Shown: positions 24,579 through 34,077, counted from the first letter of the stretch. The stretch is DNA of 38,804 nt from Acidobacteriota bacterium (GCA_016213695.1 JACQZV010000118.1:1-38804), one strand, 5' to 3'. Numbers and translations are program-made. The notes: a model not told the origin generated them from the letters alone.

Positions 24579-25325
24579 ATGAAGCACATCGCGCGAGCGC
24601 TGCTGCCGCGGACGATCCGGCCGCGGCGGATCCTCGCAGGGCCGCTGCGCGGCGTGTGGCTCGTCACCTCCTGGCACGACTACCCCGCCGCGTTGACCGG
24701 CCGCACCGAAGCGCCGCTGCTCGACTGGTTCGCCACCCACGTCCGCCCGAGTCAGACGTGGCTCGACGTCGGCGCCCACTACGGGTACACGGCCTTCGCG
24801 CTGGCGCGGCTGGTGGGCCCCACCGGCCGCGTGTTCGCGTTCGAGCCGGTGCCGGCCACGGCCGGGTGCGCGGACCAGGGTCGCGCGCTGAACGGGTTCA
24901 GCCAGCTCACGGTGCTCCCCTTCGGCCTGGGCGCGGCCGATCCACTCGAGCTGCGAAGGCTGCCGACCACCCGCGGCATGGCGGACTCCACGGTGGCGGA
25001 CCCGGCGCACCAACCGGCCACCGTGCCGTTCGCGCGCTTCGACTGGCTGTGGCCGCTCGTAAGCGGTGCCCATCAGGCGATCGACGGGGTCAAGATCGAC
25101 GTGCAGGGCATGGAGCTCGAGACGCTGGCGGGCATGCGCGAAACACTCGCGCGGTGGCGACCGCCGATCGTCGTCGAGCTGCACGCCGGCGTCAGCCGCG
25201 AGCGCGTCCTGACGCTCCTCCGCGAGCTCGGCTACTCCGACCGCGCCGTGCCGATCGAGCCGGAGCGGGGCGAGCAGGCCCCGCGGTTCCTCGACGACCG
25301 CAGCTACGCCTTCGCCCGCGCGTAA
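24579..25325 (+). CDS. FkbM-family methyltransferase
   Basis: 248 aa from ATG 24579, 10 bases after the epimerase. FkbM signs: TWLDVGAHYGYTAFALARLVGPTGRVFAFEP for SAM motif I and the following acidic residue, and the family hallmark VKIDVQGMELETLAGM near residue 170. PPIVVELH closes the core. FkbM proteins O-methylate hydroxyl groups of sugars or polyketides. Here the substrate is most likely a sugar of the repeat unit. The N-terminal 25 residues are basic. Confidence 0.87.
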   Translation: MKHIARALLPRTIRPRRILAGPLRGVWLVTSWHDYPAALTGRTEAPLLDWFATHVRPSQTWLDVGAHYGYTAFALARLVGPTGRVFAFEPVPATAGCADQGRALNGFSQLTVLPFGLGAADPLELRRLPTTRGMADSTVADPAHQPATVPFARFDWLWPLVSGAHQAIDGVKIDVQGMELETLAGMRETLARWRPPIVVELHAGVSRERVLTLLRELGYSDRAVPIEPERGEQAPRFLDDRSYAFARA

Positions 25326-25335
25326 GCGTCCCACC

Positions 25336-26598
25336 GTGCGCGTCTTCGTCGTCACCATCAACTACGCGCCCGAGCCGAGCGGGTTTGCGCCGCACGCGGC
25401 GCAGCTCGCCGGCTATCTGGCGCGCCGCGGCCACCAGGTGGATGTCTTCACCGGGTTTCCGTTCGCGCCGGCGTGGCGGCGGCGGCCCGAGGACCGCGGA
25501 CGACTGTACGCCACCGAGCGTGCCGGCGGCGTCACGGTGCATCGCGTCACGCACTACATTCCGCGCCGGCCGTCGAGCGTCGGTCAGCGGGTCCTGATGG
25601 AAGGATCGTTCGCCGCCTCGGTGCTCGCGGCCATGGCAGCCGTCATGCTGGGCTCGCGGCGCCGGCCCGACGCGATGCTGTACATCGGCGCGCAGCCCGC
25701 GGCGGCGATGGCGACCCGGATCGCCGCCGCGGCCGTCCGGCGCCCGTACTTCGTGCGCATCACCGATCTGGCGGCCGACGCGGCGCAGGACGTCGGAATG
25801 GTCGGCCGCCGGCTGGGCCGCGTGCTGGCCGCCTTCGAGTTCGCGGCGTACAGACGCGCCGCCGGGGCGAGCGTGCTGTGCCCGAGCTTCAGTGACGTGC
25901 TGGCCGGGCACGGCTACCCGGCCGACCGCATCCGCGTTCTGCACAATCCGATCGACACCGACCTCATCCGGCCGCTCGTTCCGGCCGGCGAGTTTCGCGC
26001 GCGCTACGACATCCCGCGGGACGCCTTCGTGTTGATGCATGCGGGCAGCATGGGACGCAAGCAGGCGCTCGTGAACGTGGTGGCGGCCGCCGCGCTGACG
26101 CGCGACGCCGGCCTGCACTGGGTATTTGTCGGCGGCGGCGAGGGAGAAGCCGAACTGGCCGCCGCCGTCCGCGCGCGCGGCGCCAACGCGGTCGTCCATC
26201 TTGTGCCCTTCCAGCCGGAACCGGAGATGGCGGCCATGTTTGCCGATGCCGACGTGCTGGTCGTCAGTCAGCTTGGCAGCGTCACGAACACGCTCATCCC
26301 GGGTAAGCTCCTGACCTACATGGCGGCGGGCCGCCCGGTGCTGGCGGCCGTGCATGCCGCAAGCCAGGCCGCCGCGCTCCTGCGCGACGCCGACGGCGGG
26401 CTGCTCGTCGCGCCCGAAGATCCTGAGGCGCTCGGCGCCGCCGCGCGAGCGCTCGCCGCCGCCGATCGCAGAACGCTGGCGGCGCTGGGCGCGCGGAACC
26501 GCGCCTACGCCGAGCAGCACTTCGACGAGCGGAAGATTCTCGCCGCGCACGAAGCGTTCTTCCTCGAGACGCTCGGCCTGCCGGCGCCTGCGCCATGA
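25336..26598 (+). CDS. Glycosyltransferase family 4 (WcaI-like)
   Basis: 420 aa from GTG 25336. RVFVVTINYAPEPSGFAPHAAQLAGYLARRGHQVDVFTGFP is the N-terminal pattern of WcaI-type GT4 enzymes of colanic-acid-like loci. The C-terminal half has LHNPIDTDLI, HAGSMGRKQALVNVV and IPGKLLTYMAAGRPVLA in place of the usual Glu-x7-Glu. WcaI members are linked to fucosyl transfer, but the donor here is not proven. The next gene overlaps it by 4 bases. Confidence 0.85.
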   Translation: MRVFVVTINYAPEPSGFAPHAAQLAGYLARRGHQVDVFTGFPFAPAWRRRPEDRGRLYATERAGGVTVHRVTHYIPRRPSSVGQRVLMEGSFAASVLAAMAAVMLGSRRRPDAMLYIGAQPAAAMATRIAAAAVRRPYFVRITDLAADAAQDVGMVGRRLGRVLAAFEFAAYRRAAGASVLCPSFSDVLAGHGYPADRIRVLHNPIDTDLIRPLVPAGEFRARYDIPRDAFVLMHAGSMGRKQALVNVVAAAALTRDAGLHWVFVGGGEGEAELAAAVRARGANAVVHLVPFQPEPEMAAMFADADVLVVSQLGSVTNTLIPGKLLTYMAAGRPVLAAVHAASQAAALLRDADGGLLVAPEDPEALGAAARALAAADRRTLAALGARNRAYAEQHFDERKILAAHEAFFLETLGLPAPAP

Positions 26599-27488
26599 GC
26601 CCGGTGCCGCCGCTTCGCCCCTGCCCTCTCTGCGGCTCGAACGAGGTCGCGCCGTCATGGACCTACGAGCGGTATTCGATACTCCGCTGCCGCACCTGCG
26701 ACGTGGAATTCTCTGTGCCGTTTGAAGCCGGGTCGCTCGACTACTACATCGAGCAGTACGCGGACGACTACGCCGTCCCGCGCGCCTATGAAGACATCGA
26801 CCTCGGCTACCGGTTCACCATCCAGAAGATTGCGGAGGCCGCCGCGCGCCTGCGGCCCGATCAGCGGCGCGTGCTCGACGTCGGCTGCGGCCGCGGCTAC
26901 CTGCTCGTCGACCTGCAGCGCCGCGGCTTCGAGTGCCTGGGCATCGACTTCCACGAACGGCTCGTCAGGTTCGCCGTCGAGCAGTACGGCGTGCCGGCGC
27001 GCGTCGAGCGCCTCGAGAACCTGCTCGCGCTCGGTGAGTCGTACGATCTCGTCATCCTGTCGCACGTGCTCGAGCATGTCGACGACCCCGCGGGGTTGCT
27101 CCGCAACGTCTTCGCCGTGCTCAATCCCGGCGGGCTGCTCGTCGTCGAGCTCCCGAACCGCAACTGGTTCAGCCTCGGCTACTCGCTGCGCCGCGGCAAC
27201 ATGGGCTGGAACTACTACCCGCCCGACCACATCACCTTCTGGTCGCTGCAGGCGCTGCGCGCGGCGCTCCAGGGGGCACGGTTCGACGTGCTCGAGTGCG
27301 TCGCGCGGCCGTTTGACGACCTCGACCGCGTCGGCGTCTTCGTCCGGACGCGCCTGCGGCTCAGTTCCGGCCCGCTGTTCCACGCGTCGATCTGGACGCT
27401 GAAAGCGCTCGGCCGCCTCTTCGGTCTGGAGGGCAACACGCTGAACGCGCTGGCCCGCAAGGCCGATACACAGGCCGGTACAGAGTGA
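26595..27488 (+). CDS. Class I methyltransferase with zinc-ribbon N-terminus
   Basis: 297 aa from ATG 26595. CPLCGS (from Cys10) and CRTC (near residue 32) form a four-Cys zinc knuckle, followed by a helical linker and the SAM domain: VLDVGCGRGYLLVDLQ, LGIDFHERLV, LVILSHVLEHVDDPAGLL, LNPGGLLVVELPN. This arrangement is common in sugar methyltransferases and in C-methyltransferase relatives. The C-terminal 60 residues have a hydrophobic, amphipathic stretch. It is probably a modifier of a repeat-unit sugar. Confidence 0.85.
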   Translation: MSPVPPLRPCPLCGSNEVAPSWTYERYSILRCRTCDVEFSVPFEAGSLDYYIEQYADDYAVPRAYEDIDLGYRFTIQKIAEAAARLRPDQRRVLDVGCGRGYLLVDLQRRGFECLGIDFHERLVRFAVEQYGVPARVERLENLLALGESYDLVILSHVLEHVDDPAGLLRNVFAVLNPGGLLVVELPNRNWFSLGYSLRRGNMGWNYYPPDHITFWSLQALRAALQGARFDVLECVARPFDDLDRVGVFVRTRLRLSSGPLFHASIWTLKALGRLFGLEGNTLNALARKADTQAGTE

Positions 27489-27492
27489 TGAG

Positions 27493-28440
27493 ATGACGTC
27501 GGCGCCGCTCGTAACGTTCGGCATCCCTGCCTACGACAGCCCGTTTCTGGAGCAGACGCTCCGCAGCGTGCTCGCGCAGACGCTCGGGGACTTCGACGTG
27601 ATCGTGAGCGACGACCGCGGCCGATCCGACACGCGGACTGTGGTCGAACGGGCCGGCGACCCACGCGTGCGGTACGTCGCCGCCGACGGTCCTCCTGGCG
27701 TGCCGGCCAACTGGAACCGCTGCCTCCACCTGGCCACCGGCGCGTATTTCGTACTGCTCCCCGACGACGACGTGATCGCGCCGGAGTTCGCCGCGCGCAT
27801 GGTCGCGGCGATCGAGGCGCACCCGGCTGCCGGCTTCGCGCACTGCAGCGCGCTGACCGTGGACGCGACGCAGGCCGTGGTGGGCGACGTCCTCGTGCAC
27901 CCGCCGGCCGAGTTCCTCGCCGGCGCCGCCGCGCTCGGGTGGCTGCTCGACGGCCTGCGGGTCAATCCCGCGTCGCTGATGTTCCGGCGCGACGTGATCC
28001 TCCGGCTCGGCGGATGGGAAGAGCGCTTCTGGGACGACTGGGCGCTCACGCTGCGCGTGGCGTTCCGGCACGGCTTCGTCCACGTGCCGCAGCCGCTCGC
28101 GATGGTGCGCGACCACGCCACCAACCTCAGCAAGATCGTGGCCGGCGGCGGACGCGACGAGGTCCTCGACATCCTCAACCAGCAGACGGCCGTCTTCGGC
28201 GACGCGCTGCCCGTCACCGATGAACTGCTGGCGCTCCGCGCACGATGGACTCGCGACGTCAGCCACCGCGCCGTCATCAAGGCGTTCAAGCACGCGCTGC
28301 GAGGCGATGTCCGCGCGGCGCTGCTGCACTACCGACGCGCGCGGCACCTGTACCCGCTGGCGCCGCTGCATCCGGGGTTCCTGGTGATCGCGCTGCGCAA
28401 CCGGCGCGACGCCTGGCGGCGCGCGCGGCCGTCCCGCTGA
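27493..28440 (+). CDS. Glycosyltransferase family 2
   Basis: 315 aa from ATG 27493, 4 bases after the previous stop. LVTFGIPAYDSPFLEQTLRSVLAQT, VIVSDDRGRSD and LPDDDVIAPEF are the GT-A donor and metal motifs, and ERFWDDWALTLRVAFRHG holds the acidic catalytic-base region. It has no TM segments and a basic C-terminus. It is the last soluble glycosyltransferase before the flippase gene, which starts 1 base after its stop. Confidence 0.88.
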   Translation: MTSAPLVTFGIPAYDSPFLEQTLRSVLAQTLGDFDVIVSDDRGRSDTRTVVERAGDPRVRYVAADGPPGVPANWNRCLHLATGAYFVLLPDDDVIAPEFAARMVAAIEAHPAAGFAHCSALTVDATQAVVGDVLVHPPAEFLAGAAALGWLLDGLRVNPASLMFRRDVILRLGGWEERFWDDWALTLRVAFRHGFVHVPQPLAMVRDHATNLSKIVAGGGRDEVLDILNQQTAVFGDALPVTDELLALRARWTRDVSHRAVIKAFKHALRGDVRAALLHYRRARHLYPLAPLHPGFLVIALRNRRDAWRRARPSR

Positions 28441-28441
28441 C

Positions 28442-29971
28442 ATGACGCCCTCCGCCGCGATTCCGCCGCGCTCCACCACCGCCGCCGCACCGGAGGCCCA
28501 CGGCGAAGGCACCCGGCTGATTGCCGCCAATGCCTTCGCCGGTTATCTCGGCTCCATCGGCATCACGGCGCTGCGGTTCCTCACCAAGCTCGTGCTCATC
28601 CGGAGTCTGGCTCCGGTCGACTTCGGCCGCGTCGTGACGACGCAGAACCTGCAGGCGCTCGGCGTGACCGCCGCCGGGCTCGGACTCGGCGACGCGGTCG
28701 TGCGCTTCGTCGGTCTCTATTCGCACGATGACTCCGGACGCCCCGCCGCCGTCGTCCGGCACGCGATCAGGCTGACGGTGGCGACGGCGGTGATCGCCAC
28801 GGCGGTCCTCGTGGTCCCGGCCGCGCTGTGGAGCACGCGTTTGAGCCTCGGCGCGCAGGGCGCGTGGGGCGTCCTGCTGGCGGCCCTGGCCGTGGCCCCG
28901 ACGGTGACCGGGGACATCCTCGGCAGCGCCTTCATCGGCGCGAACCGCACCTGGATCAAGGTGGCCGCGCTCGACTTTTCACGGGCGCTCGTGACGCTCG
29001 GCGGTTACACCCTGCTGCTCGTCCTCGGCAGGGCCGGATACATCGGCAGCGTGTCGGTCCAGCTCGCTGCCGCCGTCGCCTCCGTCGCGGTGATGGTGAC
29101 GGCGTTCCGCGGCGCGGCGGCCGACCGCCGCCCGCCAAGCGACGACGTGAAGCTGCAGACGCTGCTGGCTTACAGCGTGCCGATGTTCGTCTCGCTCGTC
29201 GTCGGCGGGACGCTGGTCGGCGCCGGCATCCCGCTGATCCTCGCGGCGCGGGAGACACCCGAGGCGGTCGCCATGTTCGCCGTCGTCGTCACAATCACAC
29301 CGCTCCTGCAGCTGCCCGCGAACGCGCTGGAGAATGCCGCCATGCCGGTCTGGGCGGCCGCCGTCGGCGAGGGACCGGTCCGGCATCTCGAGCGCTCGTT
29401 CCGGGACGTGACGCGGTGGGGCCTCGTGCTGGGGCTGCTCGTATTCGTCCCGCTTGCCGTCGCGCCGCGCGAGGCGGTGTCGCTGCTCTTCGGGAGTCAG
29501 TATGCCGGAGCGGCGACGACCGTGGAGCTGGCGCTGGCGGCCATGCTCTTCGGCATCGCCGTGGGGCCCATCGAAGGCGTCCTCCTGGCGTTCGGGCTGA
29601 CGCGCGCGATCTTCGTCGCGCGCGGCGTGTCGGGCGTGGTCACGCTGGCGGCCGCCTGGCCGCTCGTCGCTCGGTGGGGCGTCAACGGCGCCGTGGCGGC
29701 GTGGGCGGTGAATACGGTCATCAGCAACGCCCTGTATGCGTACGCCGTCTTCCGCCGGCACAGGATCCAGCCTGTCGATGCGCGCTTCGTTCGAACCATC
29801 CTCGCCGGCGTCCTCGGCCTGGTGATGGCGCGGCTGGCCGGCGCGCTGGGCCTCGAAGGCACCGCGCGGCTGGCGGCCGCCGTCGTGGCGAACGGCGTGA
29901 CGCTGGTGGCCGCGGGCCGGATGCTGGGCGTGTGGCATCCGTCGGAGCTCGCCCATCTTGTGCGAAGATGA
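28442..29971 (+). CDS. wzx: Wzx-type polysaccharide flippase
   Basis: 509 aa, MATE/Wzx-like, with about 12-14 hydrophobic segments along its length after a 25-residue polar N-terminus. The first helix region IAANAFAGYLGSIGITALRFLTKLVLIRSL-type start and LAPVDFGRVVTTQNLQAL are characteristic of polysaccharide transport proteins (PF13440 or PF01943). It flips the lipid-linked repeat unit across the inner membrane. It is flanked by glycosyltransferases upstream and the polymerase-like gene downstream, which it overlaps by 4 bases. Confidence 0.9.
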   Translation: MTPSAAIPPRSTTAAAPEAHGEGTRLIAANAFAGYLGSIGITALRFLTKLVLIRSLAPVDFGRVVTTQNLQALGVTAAGLGLGDAVVRFVGLYSHDDSGRPAAVVRHAIRLTVATAVIATAVLVVPAALWSTRLSLGAQGAWGVLLAALAVAPTVTGDILGSAFIGANRTWIKVAALDFSRALVTLGGYTLLLVLGRAGYIGSVSVQLAAAVASVAVMVTAFRGAAADRRPPSDDVKLQTLLAYSVPMFVSLVVGGTLVGAGIPLILAARETPEAVAMFAVVVTITPLLQLPANALENAAMPVWAAAVGEGPVRHLERSFRDVTRWGLVLGLLVFVPLAVAPREAVSLLFGSQYAGAATTVELALAAMLFGIAVGPIEGVLLAFGLTRAIFVARGVSGVVTLAAAWPLVARWGVNGAVAAWAVNTVISNALYAYAVFRRHRIQPVDARFVRTILAGVLGLVMARLAGALGLEGTARLAAAVVANGVTLVAAGRMLGVWHPSELAHLVRR

Positions 29972-31356
29972 CCCGCAGCCTCTTCATGAACGCCGTGCCG
30001 CGTCCGCGTGCGCCGCAGCCCGCCGGGGTGTCTCCGGCCGCCGGCCCTGCGCCGTTGCCGACGTCTACCCCGCAGCAAGGAGTGATCGACTGGTTTTCGC
30101 CGCCGATCATGATGGGCACGACCTACCTGCTGCTGTTCGGCATCGGCATCATCGACGCGGAGTTCTTCGACGACCGCACGCGTCTCCGGGCCATGCTGCT
30201 GTACTACCGCGGGTTGTCGCTGGCCCCCATCCTCTATCTTGCCGCGTCGCTCGCCAGCTTCATGGTGGGGTACTACCTGACGCCGGTCGGACCGATTACG
30301 CGCCGCCTGCGCCCCCTGCAGCGGGAATGGGTGCCCCACCGGGCCTCAGTCGTCGGCACGCTGTTTTTCCTGGCCACATTCGGCGTGCTGGGCCTCTACA
30401 CGATCACCGTGGGGTACGGCCGGTACGAGGGCAGCGGCAACGAGGCGCTGTCGAATCTGAGCCTCCTTGGCGAGCTGTCGATGATTCCCTGCGTGTTCTC
30501 GCTGGTGCGCTACATGCAGTACCGGGCGAAGGTGCCGGGCGTGCAGATGTCGCGCTGGGACCTCCGCTTTCTCTGGGGGGTCATGCTGCCGCTGCAGCTC
30601 GCGATTTCCATCTTCATCGGCGTGCGCAGCCGCGCCGTGCTCGTCGTCCTCACCGTCGTGTCGGCGTACCACTATCTGTACAAACCGATTCGACCGCGGA
30701 GCTTCGGCATCCTCGGCGCCGTCCTGCTGTTTGTCGCCATGCCGCTGCTCGAGTACCTGCGCCCCGATGCGATGCTGCTGCCGGGCGAGTCGGGCAGCTA
30801 CGCGGTGCGCGCCTGGCAGTCGGTGGCCGGGCGGACGTCCAGCATTGAGACGTTCACGGTGATCTACGAGAACCTCGACCGGGTACCCGAGCCCGATCCG
30901 ATCTACTGGGCGCTCACCTCGGGACTCATCCCGCGGTTTCTCTGGCCGAGCAAACCGATTGCGAACTTCTCGGAACGCCTCACCTTCTGGGCCGTCGGCC
31001 AGCGGGAACTGGCCTGGATGGGCCCGACGCTGCCTGGCGAGCTCCTGATCCTGCTCGGACACGCGGGGGCCCTGCTCTTCATGCTGGCGCTCGGCGCCCT
31101 CTGGCGCGTGCTCAAGGAGATCTCACGCATCGGGGAACCCGGAGCATGGATCGCGCTCTACCTGGTGATCCTCCGGACGCTGCAGACGGTCGAGATCGGA
31201 TTCGTCATCCCGTACAGCACGCTGACGCGATTCCTCGCCGTGACGATCCTGCTGCTGCTCATCACAACGGCGCCGGTCGGACGCCGTGTCACCGCGCGCC
31301 GGCCGATGCTCGTCAATCCGGGCCGCTTCCGGCGGACGGCGTTGGGCGCGAGCTGA
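29968..31356 (+). CDS. wzy: Wzy-like repeat-unit polymerase
   Basis: 462 aa from ATG 29968 (overlaps the flippase stop; ATG 29986 is an alternative). The N-terminal 40 residues are Pro/Ala-rich, then about ten TM segments follow. Motifs FIGVRSRAVLVVLTV and LIPRFLWPSKPIANF fit oligosaccharide repeat-unit polymerases, which are otherwise very divergent. It joins flipped units into polymer at the periplasmic face with the Wzz protein. Together with the next gene the locus has two polymerase/ligase-type proteins. The Wzy role is more likely for this one because of its place directly after wzx. Confidence 0.78.
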   Translation: MTRSLFMNAVPRPRAPQPAGVSPAAGPAPLPTSTPQQGVIDWFSPPIMMGTTYLLLFGIGIIDAEFFDDRTRLRAMLLYYRGLSLAPILYLAASLASFMVGYYLTPVGPITRRLRPLQREWVPHRASVVGTLFFLATFGVLGLYTITVGYGRYEGSGNEALSNLSLLGELSMIPCVFSLVRYMQYRAKVPGVQMSRWDLRFLWGVMLPLQLAISIFIGVRSRAVLVVLTVVSAYHYLYKPIRPRSFGILGAVLLFVAMPLLEYLRPDAMLLPGESGSYAVRAWQSVAGRTSSIETFTVIYENLDRVPEPDPIYWALTSGLIPRFLWPSKPIANFSERLTFWAVGQRELAWMGPTLPGELLILLGHAGALLFMLALGALWRVLKEISRIGEPGAWIALYLVILRTLQTVEIGFVIPYSTLTRFLAVTILLLLITTAPVGRRVTARRPMLVNPGRFRRTALGAS

Positions 31357-31381
31357 TGCGCGTCGCGCCATGAGCGGCGAC

Positions 31382-31387
31382 AGGTGA
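31382..31387 (+). promoter_or_regulatory. Ribosome site of the O-antigen-ligase gene
   Basis: AGGTGA, 4 bases before the ATG at 31392. This is one of the few plus-strand genes with its own visible site, after a 35-base gap from the polymerase gene. Confidence 0.5.
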
Positions 31388-31391
31388 CGTA

Positions 31392-32774
31392 ATGCCTGAG
31401 CTGGCGGTCGCGCTCGTCGCCCTCGGGACGGTGGCCTTTGGCGCCGTGTATCCCTGGGCGTATATGCCGCTGTTTGCCGCGGCTGCGCTCACCGGGGGCG
31501 TCGCCCTCGCCCGCCACGGGCTCACCTCGACGCCGCGCCCGGTCGCATACAGCCTGCTCGCCGTGGGGGCCGCCGTCCTCCTGCAGCTTGTGCCCCTGCC
31601 GCGCGCCCTGCTGGATCGCCTCAGCCCGCACGCGGGACCGATTCTGACCGCGTTCAGCCTCACCTTCGGCAGCGACCCGACACAGCCGGCGCCGCTGTCG
31701 CTCAATCCCGCCGGCACGCGGACGGCGCTTCTCGGGCTTGTCGCACTCGGTCTGTTCCTGGTCGGCGCCGCCGGCCGGCTTAGCGGCGCGAGCCTGCGGC
31801 GCCTGCCGCGCGCGCTTGCCACGTTTGCCCTGCCGCTGGCGGTGTTCGGCATCATCAGCCGCGAGTACCGCAAGAACGATCTCATCTACTGGTTCTGGCG
31901 CCCGGAGGAGGGCGGCGGCGACCTGTTTGGCCCCTTTGTCAACCGCAATCACTTCGGCGGCTGGATGCTGATGGCCCTGTGCCTGCTCGTCGGCGCGCTC
32001 TTCGGCCAGGTGGAGCGCGCGCTGCAGGATTCCGCGGTCCGCCGCCGCAGACTCGCGTGGCTGTCGTCGGCCGAGGCGAACGGGATCGTGGCGATGGGAC
32101 TGGTGGTATTTGGCGCGGTGATTGCGCTCTTCTGGACGGTGTCGCGATCCGCCATCAGCGGCTTCGTCGTCGCCGCGGCGGCGTTTGCCTGGCTGGCACT
32201 GACGCGCCATCGGTTCGGCGCCACGTCGCGCCGGGCCTCAGTACTCGCGCTTGGCGCGGTGCTCCTGGCCGGGATCGCATGGCGCGGTCCGGCCGAGCTG
32301 GCCCAGCGGTTCCAGGACCAGCGGAACCTCGTCGGCCGGCTCGACGCGTGGCGGGACGCCTGGGCCGTGATGCGTGACTTTCCACTGGCAGGGACCGGCC
32401 TCAACACGTACTCGGACGCCATGCTCTTCTACCAGCGGAGCAACCCGGGGTTCCACCTGGCGCAGGCCCACAACGACTACGTGCAGCTGGCGGCCGAAGG
32501 CGGGCTCCTCGTCGGCATCCCCGCGGCCGTCGCGCTGGCGCTCCTCGTGCGGCAGATCCGGCGGAACCTCCGTGCGGCGCGCGCCGAAGCGCGCGGCTAC
32601 TGGATCCGCGCGGGCGCCGCGGTCGGGCTGCTCGCCATCGGCGTGCAGGAAGTGTTCGAATTCAGCCTGCAGGTGCCCGCCAACGCCCTCCTGTGCTGCG
32701 TGCTTGCGGCGGTCGCGCTGGCGCCGGTCGGCGCCGCACCGGCCGGCGGCCACGGCAACGGGGGACGCCCGTGA
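31392..32774 (+). CDS. O-antigen ligase/polymerase family (Wzy_C) protein
   Basis: 460 aa, around 10-12 TM segments. The large periplasmic loop and motifs FVNRNHFGGWMLMAL (residues near 180) and QAHNDYVQLAAEGGLLVG (near 360) with conserved Arg, His and Asp are typical of the Wzy_C/WaaL family. RLDAWRDAW before it is also conserved. It either polymerises the unit or ligates the finished chain to a carrier; the family does not decide. Its stop lies 18 bases from the convergent minus-strand SGNH gene. Confidence 0.85.
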   Translation: MPELAVALVALGTVAFGAVYPWAYMPLFAAAALTGGVALARHGLTSTPRPVAYSLLAVGAAVLLQLVPLPRALLDRLSPHAGPILTAFSLTFGSDPTQPAPLSLNPAGTRTALLGLVALGLFLVGAAGRLSGASLRRLPRALATFALPLAVFGIISREYRKNDLIYWFWRPEEGGGDLFGPFVNRNHFGGWMLMALCLLVGALFGQVERALQDSAVRRRRLAWLSSAEANGIVAMGLVVFGAVIALFWTVSRSAISGFVVAAAAFAWLALTRHRFGATSRRASVLALGAVLLAGIAWRGPAELAQRFQDQRNLVGRLDAWRDAWAVMRDFPLAGTGLNTYSDAMLFYQRSNPGFHLAQAHNDYVQLAAEGGLLVGIPAAVALALLVRQIRRNLRAARAEARGYWIRAGAAVGLLAIGVQEVFEFSLQVPANALLCCVLAAVALAPVGAAPAGGHGNGGRP

Positions 32775-32792
32775 CGCGGCTTCGCGGGTTCA

Positions 32793-34076
32793 TCACGGCC
32801 GCAATCGCTGCGCGACGGCGTCGGCCATGATCGCGTTCCCGCGCGGCCCGAAGTGGACTTCGTCGACGTAGATGGGCTCTTCGACGCCGTCGAAGACGTG
32901 CCCGAGGAAAACGAAGCTGCCCGTCCGGGCGGCGCGCCGCTCGGCTTCGGCATACGCCGCGTCCATGGCGCGGTCTTCATCCGGGTCGCTGAACTCGGGG
33001 CTCTGGAGATACGCGCGTTCAAAGCGTGTGCGCGCCCTGCTGCCGAACCGCATATTCGGCTGCCAGAAGAAATAGGCCTTGAATCCGTAGGCCGCTCCGA
33101 GCGTCCGGATCATCGCGATGTTGGCTTCATAGTTGTCGAGCGTCTCGGTCACTTTCGTCCGGATAGCCCCTTCCGACCAGTCCGCGGCCACCGGTTCTCC
33201 CTGGCGATCGGCGGTCAGCAGCGTCGGCGGACCGATCGTGCGCGTCACGACGCCGCGTGCCACGCGGAGCAGATGCACGCGGTCGATGAGGCCGGGCCAG
33301 TAGATATCATGGTCCGTCCGGGCTCTCATCTCCAGCAGATCGGGATGCGCCGACGCCAGGCCGGGCGAGTAAATGCCGCTGTACGCTTCGTTCGGGCCGC
33401 CGGAAAAGACGACGATCTCGGGTCGATGGCCGCCCTTGAGCAGCTGCGTCAGGAGTACGAGATTCTGATTCAGCACGTACCCTTCGACCGACAGGTTCGT
33501 CACCTCGGTGCACGGCCGGCCCGGCCCGTTCAGCGTCTGCGACAGGAGCGACGGGATGGTGGCGAAATCGGGCGCATCAAGACCGAGCACCACCGAGCCG
33601 CCGAGCAGCCACACCTGGGTCGGGCGCGTCCGCGAATCGCGGCACGGATTCACGGTTCTTCTCCACAGGCCGCTGTCGTGCTGGTCGATGTTGATGTACG
33701 TGCCGTGCACTTCGACGTTGCCCCACACGCGGAAGGGCTCGTACCGGTGCATCCACCCGGCAATCCGCTCGTCCCGCTCCCGCAGGAACTGGTCGGCCCA
33801 GGGATAGCCGTCGTACGCGTGGCTGGCGCGGCGCAGGTCGTCGGCGAGAAGATTCCGGGAGGAGAAGAACCTGCGGGCCACGCTGCCGTCGTCGAGCTCG
33901 GGCGCGACGACCGGCAGGCGCAGGAACGCCCCGTGCCACACGCCCATCACGAGAAACGATGCGAACTCGCCCGCCGCCACCAGGAGAACCGTCACCAGCA
34001 CGACATATCCAACGTGCCAGCACACCGCATCCAGGGCGCCTCGAATGCGTGTCCACGCCGCTGAACGGACAACCAT
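32793..34076 (-). CDS. Membrane-anchored SGNH/GDSL-like hydrolase
   Basis: 427 aa from the ATG at 34076 (ATG at 34100 and 34202 are possible but no start has a clear ribosome site). One TM segment (about 23-45) would anchor a periplasmic domain. SGNH features: LLGGSVVLG with Ser161 in block I, FSGGPNEAY (block III, GPNE for GxND), and VDEVHFGPRGN with Asp405 and His408 in block V. In polysaccharide loci such proteins act as O-acetyl esterases or transferases. It runs against the surrounding genes: 18 bases to the gene on the left, and its start codon shares CATG with the divergent plus-strand gene. Confidence 0.75.
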   Translation of the reverse strand: MVVRSAAWTRIRGALDAVCWHVGYVVLVTVLLVAAGEFASFLVMGVWHGAFLRLPVVAPELDDGSVARRFFSSRNLLADDLRRASHAYDGYPWADQFLRERDERIAGWMHRYEPFRVWGNVEVHGTYINIDQHDSGLWRRTVNPCRDSRTRPTQVWLLGGSVVLGLDAPDFATIPSLLSQTLNGPGRPCTEVTNLSVEGYVLNQNLVLLTQLLKGGHRPEIVVFSGGPNEAYSGIYSPGLASAHPDLLEMRARTDHDIYWPGLIDRVHLLRVARGVVTRTIGPPTLLTADRQGEPVAADWSEGAIRTKVTETLDNYEANIAMIRTLGAAYGFKAYFFWQPNMRFGSRARTRFERAYLQSPEFSDPDEDRAMDAAYAEAERRAARTGSFVFLGHVFDGVEEPIYVDEVHFGPRGNAIMADAVAQRLRP

Positions 34077-34077
34077 G
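34074..34077. promoter_or_regulatory. CATG shared by two divergent start codons
   Basis: Minus-strand ATG (34076 to 34074) and plus-strand ATG (34075-34077) interlock in one palindromic CATG. If both starts are right, each gene's ribosome site and promoter must lie inside the other's coding region. Upstream or alternative starts (34100 minus, 34045 plus) would only increase the overlap. Confidence 0.45.

Noticed and set aside
28828-29967. Long in-frame extension upstream of the Wzy-like gene
   Set aside because: This stretch is the flippase gene read in another frame, with Arg-rich nonsense composition. The membrane protein begins at 29968.
32775-32792. CGCG-GCTT-CGCG as a bidirectional terminator between convergent genes
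   Set aside because: A 4 bp stem without flanking T-runs on either strand is common by chance at this GC content.
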